From Tubiluchus corallicola (lineage: Eukaryota > Priapulida > Priapulimorpha > Priapulimorphida > Tubiluchidae), in contig JAQGDQ010000023.1 of the NCBI GenBank assembly GCA_030141605.1, positions 310,001 to 374,000 on the forward strand: a stretch of 64,000 nt of DNA, written 5' to 3'. Made by a program: the position numbers and the translations under genes. Positions 47,469-59,800 of this stretch are shown here, piece by piece. The notes under the pieces are model-generated. The model saw nothing but the letters and a program-made list of their open reading frames with translations, did no database searches and was not told the origin of the DNA. How positions within the stretch are numbered: the first letter of the stretch is position 1; every line of letters starts with the position of its first letter.

Positions 47469-50400
47469 CTACAAAATACGCAGTCTTAGTTATACATGCA
47501 AAAAAGATCACCACTTTGCCACTGCTTGAACTGAGAGTATATGGATACATTCATAAACAAATAGCTAAAAACATATGTTATGATGAAATTTGCTTATATT
47601 TTTTTCATAGAAATTTCAGCCTAAAAACTCTCCTTTAATATTTGTAAAATGTATGGCCAGCCAGAAATGATGTATAACCTAAAATACAATGAGAAATTAT
47701 GGTTTTTAAGTCACTGTCAAAGTACTGGTAGCAAAACTTGGCAAAGGCAGGAAATTATAACTTCAATGATATTTCTGACAATTTTTCCAATTTTCACTGC
47801 ATAGCAATAAATCACCTAACATTAAATTATTGATTGAAGCTTAGAATTTATCATAATTAATAATCACGGAAATGTGAATGTAAATAAAAAAATTTTGATA
47901 TTAATGTGGTCCCTACTCATTACAGCTTAAATTTAAAGCACAAGAAACCTTTCACTTGCATAAAGCTTAAAAATTTGTCTTGAAATTTTATACCACTTAC
48001 ATGTTGTCTTATTGCATATAGAGCTTGCGTTAGCACTGACACTGTACAAAACTTGAAATTCAAACTCCTGCGATAACAGTTTGGCACAGCCATTTTGACG
48101 ACAAGTCATTTGAAATAAGTTTAGATAATACACTGCATAAAATTTGAGAAAATATTCAGAGCATTTGTAACAAAATTTTGAATTGCTGGATCTTGACAAT
48201 AACACTAAAAACAGGTATTTTGGCGAGTAAGTGGTGCACCCTGGAAGGGACGTCAGTGACATTTTTGCCAATTGGTACGGACACTTAAATTATTAAGTAT
48301 TTTCTTTTCTAATTAACATAAGTCTTTCAAACAGGTAAATGAAATGCAAAGTAATATAACTTTGTGTGGCAAGTTTTTTGAGACATTGTTTAATATTGCG
48401 TTTATATTCCTCTGATTTACATTGTGCATAGGCAATGTCATGTAATGGCGTGGTCGGAACTGCATTGCGGAAGATATAAAATGAAACAAACAAAAATTCC
48501 TTTTAACACAAGTATGATATAGGCTCAGAATTGTTATAAACTAATATAATTTTTAAAGCGATTTTCTGAAACCTACATCAGGCACCATTTTTCTTGTTCT
48601 TTAAAATATTTGTAACAATTAAATTCATAATTTACAGGCTCCAAAAGCTGCTAATATGTTGCACAGGCCCCAGTTTCTGTGGCCACTGCCCAGGAATGCA
48701 AGGATTCTGAAAAAGAACTTTACAGTGCTTCCCCAGATGCCAAAACGGACAGGTTCCCCAGATGTCAAAACGGACAGCTTCCCCAGATGCCAAAACGGAC
48801 AACCAGGAAAGTCCTGCCCCCAGAATTAACCGATATGCTTTACACAAATAAAGAAATTTTTATACACATACCTGTATATAACTGTTGCCAGCAGGGTCAT
48901 CCAGTATAAAATGGACGTTTGTCTTCGTACCGGTAATCACTTCATCTAACCCACCAATGAAACATTTCAGCCTTTCATCAAATTCGGCATTAGCGCTATC
49001 ACCAAACGTAAAAGGATTGCTAGACTGCAACTGAAACAAAAGTATGGGTAAGGAGTAAAGCAAAGAATAATCAAGATGGAATGACTTTTAAAGTACATGA
49101 TACATGCAATAATCCTAGACTGAAGATGAATATCTGACAAGATGCAACTGCAACAAAATGATTCTTGCAGAGAAAGATTTGGGGGTGAATGATTAGCTGA
49201 GTTGATAAGTGTGTGCTTGGCAATGATAGTTAAGCAGCGTTGAGCCTGGTTAAGCAAACTGATGCTTAATTGCCTTTAGAAGCGCTTATGCACAGTTTTA
49301 AGCTGTCTCCAGCAGGATGTTAAATACACTTCACACCAAAATATAACCCAGCGCCTGTACAAGTCCAGTATCATGTTTTAGAAGATAGTCCTACTGTGTT
49401 AAAATTCGATTATGCCATTCCACATTGCCCATAAAGTAGGCAAGGACTTAAGTGTTCAAATCAGCTTGCAGTGTGTCGAACAGCATAAAAAACAATATAC
49501 AGAACAAAGTATACTAAATTGCATGTAATTGGAGTAATTGTAAAATACCTCATAAACTTTGAATAAGCCTTTTCACAGTTCCAGCAACTGATAATGATTG
49601 AGAAAAGGTCAAAGGTTAAGTGTACCAGACAACGCATTTATGTACACTTGACAACGTCTCGCAACCTATTCCGCTGTAATAATAACAGTTCTAACAGCTA
49701 GCTAGAACCATACCTAGTTCATTTTTCTTGTTCCCAAGCAAGGTCTTGCTAGTAAATTGCTCTACCCGTAGACTAATAAATAATTAAGTAAAGTCGACAT
49801 AAAACAACTGAAGCCACTGAACTGATGTGGCAGATGACATTGCTTTAATAAATTCTAAATATTAAATATTATTATTATTATACTACCCACATGTCACGTG
49901 ACGGTTGCAGTTAAGATGCTTTACTGTGGTACACTTAACCTTTGACCTATAGCAAGTGTGCATGCACACAAAACTGCGAAAAGGCTTAGTGCTACAGTGC
50001 ATGCAACATGAGTAATCATAAAATGAAAAGATTAAGCTGGAAAATTGTGCATCACCACCCATCTACCTATTATAAAAGAAATAAAAGCAATGGGGCATAT
50101 AAAGTTGATATAAAATCAACCCTTAGAACTCGCATTCAAACTGATCGTTGAAGCAAAAAATGACTAGAATTTTAGGCCTATAAAGTTAACTTATGGATAG
50201 CGAAAATTCCACTTGTCAGATTAAGCCCAGCTTTAGTTCTTTTAATGCATCAAAAGACATAACCAAAATCCTGTAAATACAGGCTAATATAAACATCAAC
50301 TTTCTGTAGGTAGAGAAGAAGAAAGAAAATTTACCTGTTCCTTAACATTCATCAACAAACCCTCAACAGTAGTGAACTTGCCTCCCAAAGTTCCCATTGA

Positions 50401-52302
50401 TAGCTCCAGCTGCAGTTCAGGTACCTCCAAAGCACATGTGTCTGACTGTAAGCAAATCACTTTTATTACTAATGTGACATTGTAATTTAATGCTTCACAC
50501 TGCATAGCTGAATTTCTAAACAAGCAATAGTTAAATGCGTTCAATTACGCATAGTTTCTTCACAACAAAAATAATGTACGTAAAGATTTGGAGATTTTTT
50601 AAATAGCTATAGATTTACCCAATGTGATAAATTTTGTTTTCACTAACATAATGTTTGCACATTAGTATGAAACAGTCTACATCAAAGATTGCAAATGATA
50701 AATAATAAATGAACAATGAGTTTTATTAACAGTCACACTACAGCAGTAATAAACTGAATATAAGGTTTGAATGTAATGAAATAAAGAAGACAAAAAAGTG
50801 ATTAAATACTAAAACATAAATTATTTAGGAAATATTGTCTATAAAAAAGCATTGAAAAATTGTTGTCACAAAGTACTGTGATAAAGACAGTAAAACAGTT
50901 ATAAAACAATTGTGACAATAAATTTGTTTAATATAATTTTTAAAAATTGGTGCTTCTAGTTATAGTCTTAATAAGCCTTTTCACAGTTCCAGCAATTGAT
51001 GATGATTGTGAAAAGGTCAAAGGTTAAGTGTACCAGGCAACGCATTTATGTACACTTGACAACGCCTCGCAGCCTATGATACATGTCGTAATAGTAACAG
51101 TTTTAACAGCTTTAACAGTTTTAACAACAGAATTTCACCCAGTTTATTTTTTTCTTGTTCCCAAGCAAGATGCTACTAGTAAATCGATCTATGCACAGAC
51201 TAATGACAGTTGTAGTTAAGCGGCATTGCTGTGGTACACTTAACCTTTGATCTATAGCAACAGCGCGTGTGCACGACAAAACTGTGGAACGGCTATTACG
51301 ACAGGCATTGCTGAATGTTTGTAGCATTCTATTCAAATTTTAGGCATAAGTGATTTATTAGAATTGTGATTAATTTGGTTGTTCACACTAACCTGTAAAA
51401 AGGAAGCAAGTGTCTATTGTTAGAAGCAAAAGTACAAATTAATTTTTGCCTACGATTTTCTAGACTAATGAAGTTAAATTTATGTAAAGCATCATCATAA
51501 AAAATAAAATCTTTGTCAATCATTTTTTAATTTTTTCAGTAATGGTATATGACTCATATGTGAATTTCATTTATGGATGAACTAAAAAAACCTACTCCAA
51601 AATGATTGTAAGAACCTACTTTCAAAACATCACGTGTTAAGTCAACCGGGTTTTTCAAAAGCAACGATATTCGTGAACCACGAGGTGAAATTCCGGCTCC
51701 AGATTTCACTTCATTCGTTCGATGCCCACATGCCTCACAGTTGGTTGCCATGACGATGACTTCCTTAAAATGTGGAATAGCTGCAAAATAAAAAAATCCT
51801 GAACAACAGCACAAAGTTAATATGTGTTTCAGGTATATGTTGTCATTAAAAATAATACAGTACATTATTAGGACTGCGATCCCCATTAGCGATGTTTCTC
51901 TGACAAACATAAAGTAGAGTAAATTTTAAAATATAGCTGTTTATTCATTCAACAGGCGCTTCGTCTGAAGTAGCATAGAATTAAATATTTGTTTGTTCAT
52001 GTGAGGGTGAAGGCAGTGCTTATTAAAAAGTGTTTCACAAGACATCATTATATCTGCATCTCATATTTTTGATGAATATAGGACTCAAAATGATATTTAG
52101 TTATGCTAAACAAAATAAAAATGAATAATAAAGTACATCAACTGTATTGCATTATACGCATGACGCATGTCATGTTCACTAATTACACAAAATATATTAA
52201 ATGATACTATGGATTTAATTTAAAGGCATACAAACCTACAACTTTCATGTGCGTTTCAGCTGGCGCATTGCAGCTTGGACAGTTTGTTTGAAAGTTCAAT
52301 AC
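47340..52302 (-). CDS. ZPR1: Zinc finger protein ZPR1, C-terminal half (5 exons)
   Basis: Exons 52302-52236, 51780-51620, 50445-50335, 49030-48872 and 47468-47340 join in frame with consensus splice sites to 208 codons plus stop. The product matches the second ZPR1 module: [110 protein letters not shown]. Both zinc-binding pairs (CPSC, CEAC) are present. ZPR1 binds eEF1A and inactive growth-factor receptors and acts in translation and SMN biology. The usual protein is about 450 residues with two such modules. The first module, expected upstream, is not visible between 52302 and the laminin start, so the locus is either split by a very long intron or broken. Confidence 0.9.
48729..48803. repeat. 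25-bp tandem repeat, 3 copies
   Basis: TTCCCCAGATGCCAAAACGG followed by ACAG, three times with one or two changes per unit, in a ZPR1 intron. Confidence 0.9.
48872..49030 (-). CDS. ZPR1: ZPR1 exon (DDPAGNSY)
   Basis: 159 bases, phase 0 to 0, acceptor TTTCAG, donor GTATGT. It encodes [19 protein letters not shown] and [15 protein letters not shown]. An alternative acceptor two codons later is possible. Confidence 0.92.
49564..49988. mobile_element. TA-flanked MITE, copy 1 (ZPR1 intron)
   Basis: Ends TAAGCCTTTTCACAGTT and AACTGCGAAAAGGCTTA are inverted, with TA at both borders as in Tc1/mariner targets. Inner arms repeat, inverted, AAGGTCAAAGGTTAAGTGTA. A palindrome CTTGTTCCCAAGCAAG lies near the centre and an ATT run interrupts the right half. 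Confidence 0.8.
49606..49618 (+). promoter_or_regulatory. DR1-type nuclear-receptor-like motif in MITE copy 1
   Basis: AGGTCA-A-AGGTTA, two direct half sites with one-base spacing. Its inverted partner is at 49936-49948 (TAACCTTTGACCT). Copy 2 has the same at 51014-51026 and a one-base variant at 51241-51253. Binding is only inferred from the motif. Confidence 0.35.
50335..50445 (-). CDS. ZPR1: ZPR1 exon ([11 protein letters not shown])
   Basis: 111 bases, phase 0 to 0, acceptor CTTACAG, donor GTAAAT. It encodes [20 protein letters not shown] then [17 protein letters not shown]. Confidence 0.92.
50972..51295. mobile_element. TA-flanked MITE, copy 2 (ZPR1 intron)
   Basis: About 85% like copy 1 by eye over its left arm (TAAGCCTTTTCACAGTTCCA and onward) and it keeps the CTTGTTCCCAAGCAAG palindrome and the right arm TGGTACACTTAACCTTTGAT. 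It ends CGGCTA. It lies in the next ZPR1 intron in the same orientation as copy 1. Confidence 0.8.
51620..51780 (-). CDS. ZPR1: ZPR1 exon (second zinc-binding pair)
   Basis: 161 bases, acceptor TATTTTGCAG, donor GTAGGT. It encodes [40 protein letters not shown] and VDLTRDVLK. Confidence 0.93.
52236..52302 (-). CDS. ZPR1: ZPR1 exon (zinc finger start)
   Basis: 67 bases, acceptor CTTTATAG, donor GTTTGT, phase 0 to 1. It encodes [20 protein letters not shown] then VV. Its acceptor shows that a further 5' exon should exist. Confidence 0.88.
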
Positions 52303-53390
52303 CTATAAAGAAAGTCAAGAAACTTCCAATGAATTTTATTTGAAGTGCAATACATATTCATTAAGCACACAAAAAATGCATGTTCCATTAAAAAAAATTG
52401 CATTGATTCATTTATCGATAATTCACGATTAGACATTCACGATAATTTTTTTGAACAACGTTTTTTGCCAGTCCTCGATGCTATGCCTTTTTTAATTTTG
52501 TGTCTATGAGCTACATAGCAAAAGAAATTGCCTATTAAACTTCAAACAGCAGTTTTGCATTGGCAATAATGTTGTTATAATTTCAAATTTCATTGAAGGT
52601 TTTTAACACATTAAAAGAAAATTGCATCTATTACAAAGTCTCACTTCTCATACGATATAATGTAAACCCACTTGAATTCATTCAAACTGAGCACTTTAAT
52701 AAGGCTTGTTAAGTTGGTAAGTCATTTATTACCTATGGTTGACCTACAGAAACGGCATCTCATTTGATTTTTGCAACGTAATCTTGTAAGAAGACAGTTT
52801 TATTCATTTTTATAATTCTTGATTAATCAAGAATAATGTACTTTTTGATGCTGCTACACGGCATCCTTTGTGAACTTAAGTAAGTCAGTATATTTGTCTT
52901 GAATCATTGTCTTCATTAACACGATATAGCACCTCACTCGAGGGAAGGGTTCGAAAGCTTTGCTCTTCCCTTCTACTCACAACATTCATTGCTATTTTTT
53001 ATATTGAAGTTTGCTGAAACATCAATTTGCAAAAAAGTAATAGTTATTATTTTATGTTTCTGTTTTATTCAAAGTGGTAATATGCAAGTGACTGTTGTGA
53101 AAATAAAATTATCTAAATCTTCCTAAAATGTGATAATAAATATTTCATTTATGACATCTGATCCAGGTGTTACAAGTACATCATAGCTATCTGACAATTC
53201 TGTTTCACTAAAGGAGCAGTGACACATAACAGCTGTGACCTGTACATAATATATAGATTCTTTATACCATTAGCAAAGCTATTTATGCAGCACTGGCAAT
53301 AGAAGACACATATTTCAAACACTACAGGACTATGATGTGCAGTTGTTGTGTGTGATATACAAAACAAACAATTTCTCATATCTGTTAAAA
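52303..53390. other. Interval between ZPR1 exon and laminin start
   Basis: No coding on either strand is recognised. It should hold the laminin promoter. A short GC-rich inverted repeat (GGGAAG..CTTCCC, about 52941-52971) is the only distinct structure. Confidence 0.45.
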
Positions 53391-53833
53391 ATGCATTGGG
53401 CGATCATAATACTAATCTTTGGCATTTTCTGGATAAAGGCACTAGCTCAAAATATCCCTGTCAACATGGCATTAGGTCGCCCAATCACGGCGGAGGTCAC
53501 ATGCGGATTAGATGGTCCAGAAGAATTCTATCGTCACTTTGAAGTCTTGCAAGCCGAATCACTACGTGTTGTGGAAGTATGTGACGCTGCATCACGCTTT
53601 CAGTCTCATCCACCCCGATTCATGGTTGACGGAGATCGCAACACATTTTGGCAAAGTGCTTCAAGATCTCGACTCCGTGAAAGAGGATTTTCCCGACCAG
53701 GACCAGAATCTGTTATTCAAATTGACCTAGAGCAAGAATTTCGCGTGAAAGAAATAATAATAAAAATGTATGATTCCAAACGTCCAGGGCGTCTGACAGT
53801 AGAAAAAACTGTTGATAATGGGAGACGATTCAG
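53391..53833 (+). CDS. Laminin exon 1 (signal peptide, LN N-terminus)
   Basis: Starts at the ATG of MHWAIIILIFGIFWIKALAQ, chosen because the signal peptide follows at once; the upstream in-frame Met at 53337 would bury it. It covers NMALGRPITAEVTCG, FMVDGDRNTFWQSASRS and IDLEQEFRVKEIIIKMYDS of the LN domain. Ends in phase 2 before GTAAGA. Confidence 0.93.
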
Positions 53834-56800
53834 GTAAGAAGCATTTCTTCTAAGGGAAATTACGGAAATATTTGTCTAAAAACAATCCTTTAATGAGCCA
53901 TTATAACAGAGGTGTGCCTTGGCTCACTCAAAGAGATAAGTAGCCAAAGGCAGCATTGAAAAACTTATTATTCACTTAGGATGCATTAGAAATTGACGAG
54001 AAGAAATGATGACCATCGTGATTAACACGAACATTGTTAATGTTCTTGCCGTATAATCACCAGTACCATTTTTGTAATTGTTGTTGTTGTTGCTGCTGCT
54101 GCTGTAGTTGTTGCTGCTGGTGTTGTTGCTGAAGTTGCTAATGCTGCTATTGCTGTCATTGTGGTGTTGATGCTAATAAGCATCTCATACTAATATACCA
54201 CATCATTTTAGTGCATTATTATTATTATTATTGTTATTAATTTTTCAGACCTTGGGCACACATGGTTACTGATGCAGCAGACTGTGAAGATGCCTTCAAT
54301 GTACAAGAACTGTTCCTTCCCAGCCGAGTTAACGAAGTTATTTGCCGTGAGTACACCCTACCTACACCAGCCAATCGTGATGAAATTTTAATACTAGATT
54401 TTAATGATGTTACTATACCAGATTGGACTGCAGCTCAGCAGATACGGGTTAAATTCTTTGACATGGAACTTACAGAGGGAGCAAGGGGTGACTTATTCCA
54501 ACATTTTACTGTGCGTGAATTGGAAATCTTTGCTGAATGTGTTTGTAATGGACAAGAATTAGGTTGTGAGCCCAATGAGTTGACAGGAAAATATGAATGT
54601 ATTTGTGGAGGAAATACAGGAGGTAAATCATGCAACGAATGCCTGCCTTTGTTCAACCAGTTTGCTTTTGTTGAAGGACAGGCTTGTCAAGAATGCGAAT
54701 GTTATGGTCATGCAGCATCATGTGAGTACAGGAGTGAAGTTGAAGAACAATTGATGAGTCTTAGTGCTAATGGACAATACGAAGGTGGTGGCGTTTGTGT
54801 CAACTGTCAACACAACACAACAGGCATTAACTGCGAGAAATGTACAGAGCTGTATTATCGACCTTTGGGTCGAGTGCAATCAGACATCAATGCCTGCGAA
54901 CCATGTAACTGCAACTTTGCTGGAATTAAACAGGGAAATCCAAGCTTGAACATATTAACTGGTCAATGCGTTAGAGACATTGAAGAACAGCAAGTGCACA
55001 ACATGAACCCAGGCAATTGCTTTTGCAAGGATAATGTCATTGGATCAAAATGTGATTTATGCAAAGAAGGTTACTTCAAATTAGATATAGACAATCCAGC
55101 AGGCTGTGAACCATGTAGGTGTAACACGGCAGGAGCGATAGGTGGTAGCACTGACTGTAATTCTACAACAGGACAGTGTGCTTGCAAAGTTAATGTGGGT
55201 GGACGCCAATGCAATGAATGTCTAGATAACTTCTACAATTTAGATGCAACAGATCCAGATGGATGTAAAAAGTGTGACTGTGATCGGGGTGGTGCAACTA
55301 ATGATGGTTGTGATAAAAGAACAGGCATGTGTAACTGTCGCAATAATATTGATGGGCCTCGTTGTAATCAAGTACGAACAAATTCTTATTTGCCAACCTT
55401 TCACTTCATCTATGCTGATCTTGAAGACATTCATAGTTTTGCTTTTCAGAGGGATGACACACTGTATCCTGGGTTTTTAGGTCCTGGTTATACACTTCTT
55501 GTTGGACAGCAGGACACTGTTCGAGGAATTATTCAGGTACCGGAGGGTTTCAAAGGACAATTTTATATACTAATCCGTTACATTATGCAATTCACAGCGG
55601 TAGTGAACATAGAGCTCACATCATCAGCTGGTGCTTTAGTGCAAGGTACAACTCTGCTCAACTTTTGTTTGAGGTGGTGCTATCAAGCAATTGGAACAGC
55701 AGGAAACAGAGAATTGTTTAATCTTGATCCAGGAGAGTACAGAATACGTATCAACATACAAACAAATGCGGAAATTCGCATGGATCGTCTTGTGCTCCTA
55801 CCAAATGAGTTTTATTTTCCCGAAGATGTGCTTGGGTTAGCTGAGGCTCAGCAGTTTGCTAGTCGCTGCAATATCATATCTGGTGATGTGACACGAGAAA
55901 GAGGATATTGCATGCCAACAGCATTCTCGGTTGTGTCATTTTACTTAGATGGCGCTTCCCAATGCAACTGCCATCGTCTAGGTAGCTTCTCTAGTACGTG
56001 TGAAACATATGGAGGCCAATGCCCATGTAAAGAAGGAGTAAGTGGGCGCAGATGCAGACAGTGTGAAGTTGGTTTTTACTCATTAACAGGGAATGGTTGC
56101 AAACCTTGCAATTGTTTTGGGCACAGTGAAGTTTGCGATCCCATAAGCGGCCAATGCAGTTGTCCTTCTAATACAAGAGGGCAACAATGTGACCAATGTG
56201 AGCCAAGGCACTGGGGATATAATGCTACACGTGGTTGCCTTCCGTGTGACTGCAGTAGAGTTGGAGCTTTAAGCCACGAATGCAATACTGAAACTGGAGA
56301 GTGCCGATGCAAACGTGGTGTTACTGGGCAAACATGCAGCGAATGTAGGGCTGGCTACAAAGGTCTGTCACAAAGAGGTTGCACACCATGTGGATGTGAC
56401 CTGGCAGGCAGCATATCATCAGCATGTAATACAACTACAGGTCAATGCGAATGCAAGCACTTAACTGGTGGCTTGTTATGTGATCGGTGTGCTGATGGCA
56501 CATTTTCTAAGTCAACAATGCATCAAACAGGTTGCTTAGAATGTATTTGCATGGGTGTAACAGATAGATGCTTTGCAGCCAATCTATACATACATCACCT
56601 AACCAATTTCAACTATTCTGCTTTCACTATTGTAGATGAGTCAGGAAGGTCTGAATTTAATGTCGAAATTAATGTGACCCGTATTCGAGGGGTACAAGGT
56701 TTGAGTGCGAAAATTCCTAGACTAGGTGGTAATGAAATTTATTGGAAGATTCCAAAATTATCTGGAAATTTGCTGACATCATATGGAAGCCACATAAATT

Positions 56801-59800
56801 ATACCATTGAATACAGCAAAGATGACTTGTCATCATTTGGTACAGTAAATGAAGCACTTCCTGGTCCAAAAGCAATTATCCACAGTAATAATGAAATTAC
56901 ACTGTACCACACACTCTCTCCTGTTTTGCCTGATGACTCAACAGAAATATCAATTAAGCTACATGAAACCCAGTGGACAGAAAGCCCCAGCTTTGTTTCA
57001 AATACAACAAGAAGTCAGATGCTACTTGCATTAGCAAATATTTCTGAATTTCTTGTTCCAGCAGCATACAATGATGGAGCACATGATGTAAGACTGTACT
57101 GGATCTCATACGGAAAAGCACTTCATGCATTTTCACCTCTGAAATCTGTAAGCGTAGAGGAGTGTGAATGCGGTCCAGGTTATAGAGGACTTTCTTGTGA
57201 AAAATGTGCTACTGGGTACAGACGGAAAGGCGGATTACCTCTGGGAGAATGCATTCGGTGTGAGTGTCATAGACATTCTGACAGCTGCGACGAGCTCACT
57301 GGCGAATGCTTAGCTTGCAAACACAATACCGAAGGTTTTAACTGTCACTTCTGTAAACTTGGATTTTATGGAAATGCGACTATTGGGACACCAGGTGATT
57401 GTAGAGAATGTCCTTGCATTCCACCACGAGTGAACAGCACAGAATGTGAGCTACTACCAAATGGACGTCCCTTATGTCTGAACTGCCAGCAAGGTTATAC
57501 AGGTAATTTATGTGACCAGTGCATTGAATTTTATTACGGGGAGCCTCTTCTTGGTGGTAAATGCACACCATGCAATTGTCATGGTAATTCTGACACTTGT
57601 GATCCTGATACAGGTGCATGCATAGACTGCGCCTTTAAGACAACAGGTAAAAATTGTGATCGATGTTTAGATGGTTATTATGGTGATGCATCAAAGCAAG
57701 ACTGTAGTCCATGTGACTGTGATGTGACAGGTTCAGTTGTAGATGTTTGTAACCATACAACAGGGCAATGTGAATGCTATCCTGGGGTTGGGACAAGAAC
57801 ATGTAGTTCTTGCCAAGAAGGATACTACAGATTTTCACGACAAGGTTGCCTCGACTGTAAATGCAATAAATATGGAAGCAGAACTATTCAATGCGACAAT
57901 TCTGGCATTTGCCCCTGCCTTCCAAATGTAGACACACGTTCAGAATTCTGTGATAAATGTGTTGAGGGATACTGGGGTCTGCCAAATCGTCCCTGTCAAC
58001 GGTGCGACTGTGATCCTATTGGTACTGTAGCAGAAAGTTTTGCAACAGGACTATGTGACATGACCACAGGGCAGTGTGAATGTAAGATCGGTATAGGTGG
58101 TAGACAATGTGGGGAATGCAAGCGCATGTTTACTGGCTTTACTGCAGACGGCTGTAGTGAATGCGAACAGTGTCATGCATCACTCTTTGATGCCAGTGAA
58201 AGGTTGCTTGAAAGAGAACAAATTTATGCCAATGATACTGAGAAACTTAGACAATATGTTGAGAAGGAAGCTACACTGCAATTATTAGAACAGGAACTGG
58301 CAGAACCTCTGGACTTTTTCGGCACAACATCAACAGGAATCTTAAGTCAAATGCAATTACAGCTTAGAGAACTTTTAAATAAGGTAAAATTTTTGACAGG
58401 ATTTGCCATCTGCAAAGTTTGCAAAACATTTTCAGTCTTATTTTAGAGCTAGATAAACTTGAGCCAATTTCTCTAAATAATTTCTGATGCTTTCCTTGTG
58501 ATGTTACTGTTCATTCTACTCACCTGTTCAAAGTTTTTTTCCTGAGACATGAAATATTAGAACTGCAAAGCAACATCTCTCGATAAAAATGTAAATTAAT
58601 TATTACCAGTAGCTCCTTGGTGTAAAATACTAAATATTTGGATAAAATGTACTGCCAGGCAAGTTTTAATTTCACATTCATATAATGTATTTATTTTCAT
58701 TAGCGTATTTCTTATTTATTCGCAAAACATAACTATTACTGAAAAGGTTTAAAGGTTAAAGGCAATGCTTACGGAAAACACTTAAAAAGTAGGCTGGTAG
58801 TGCAGCTCAATGGCAGCATGCTCGCTTCCCACCCGGGAGGTTAAGGGTTCAACTCCCAACTGAGTCATACCAAGGACTTCAAAAATGGTACCGCTGGTTC
58901 TTCGACCAAGCACGTGCATTTATCGTCGTAACGTGTGGGTAATAATAATCGAGATCGCCTTGGAAATAAGTACAGAGTTACTTAAGGTGTTCTTCCTGGA
59001 CTATGCTCTAAATGAAGTTAATATATTATTATTATTATTATTAATTTTTTCAGCTACATCAAAATGTGTCTTTTTTTGACAATAAATGTTACAAATATGT
59101 ATCATTTTTGGTAAGTCATTTTTGCCGCCTTTATCAGAATAACTGCTAAACGTATACGCACAACACCTTAAATACCTTTATTTGGATTATACATTCTGTT
59201 TTTGATCAAACATCAACAGTAATTAGAATATGCAGTGTCTGCTTTCTCATCAAGTTAATTTCGCTACAGTTTCTACTTAAACAACAATTTAAATGAGTTC
59301 TTGAGATAAAATCTTAAAAACGACGCTGAAATTTTAAATCAATTGTGCCTGTTCTCAATTAGATTTAATATTCTTTATATAAATTTTAATTTTTGCTCTC
59401 TTGATGTCAAACACGTCGTTAAAATCTTATGGTTCATATTTTTACTGTTGTAATCTGTGGATCACAGCGGCAGCACAAGATCTAGAATATGTGCCGAAAA
59501 TGGCTGTAATCATTTTATAAAGATTCAACGTAAAAATACTTTTAGCCTTCATCAGCGAGTTTTAAATTCAAGCAACGTAGTCATACACAGTTTTATTCTT
59601 AACACTGATGTCATTTTAACGTCGAAAATATTTACCCATTGGCAATATACGCTTACAACCCTTTTTTAAATATTTAGTTTACTAATCTTTGCTGTGTAAA
59701 TATGTTCTTACCCTGTTCTTTGCTCTGTTCTCTACCTAATCTGTTCTTTGTTCTGTTCTCTACTTACTCTGTTCTTTGTCTAATTTCTCTTGTACTAGAT

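Noticed and set aside
58384-58446. Read-through of laminin exon 2 to a stop, giving a short-arm-only protein
   Set aside because: A GTAAAA donor in the right phase leads to exon 3 and no poly(A) signal is near; read-through is only intron sequence.
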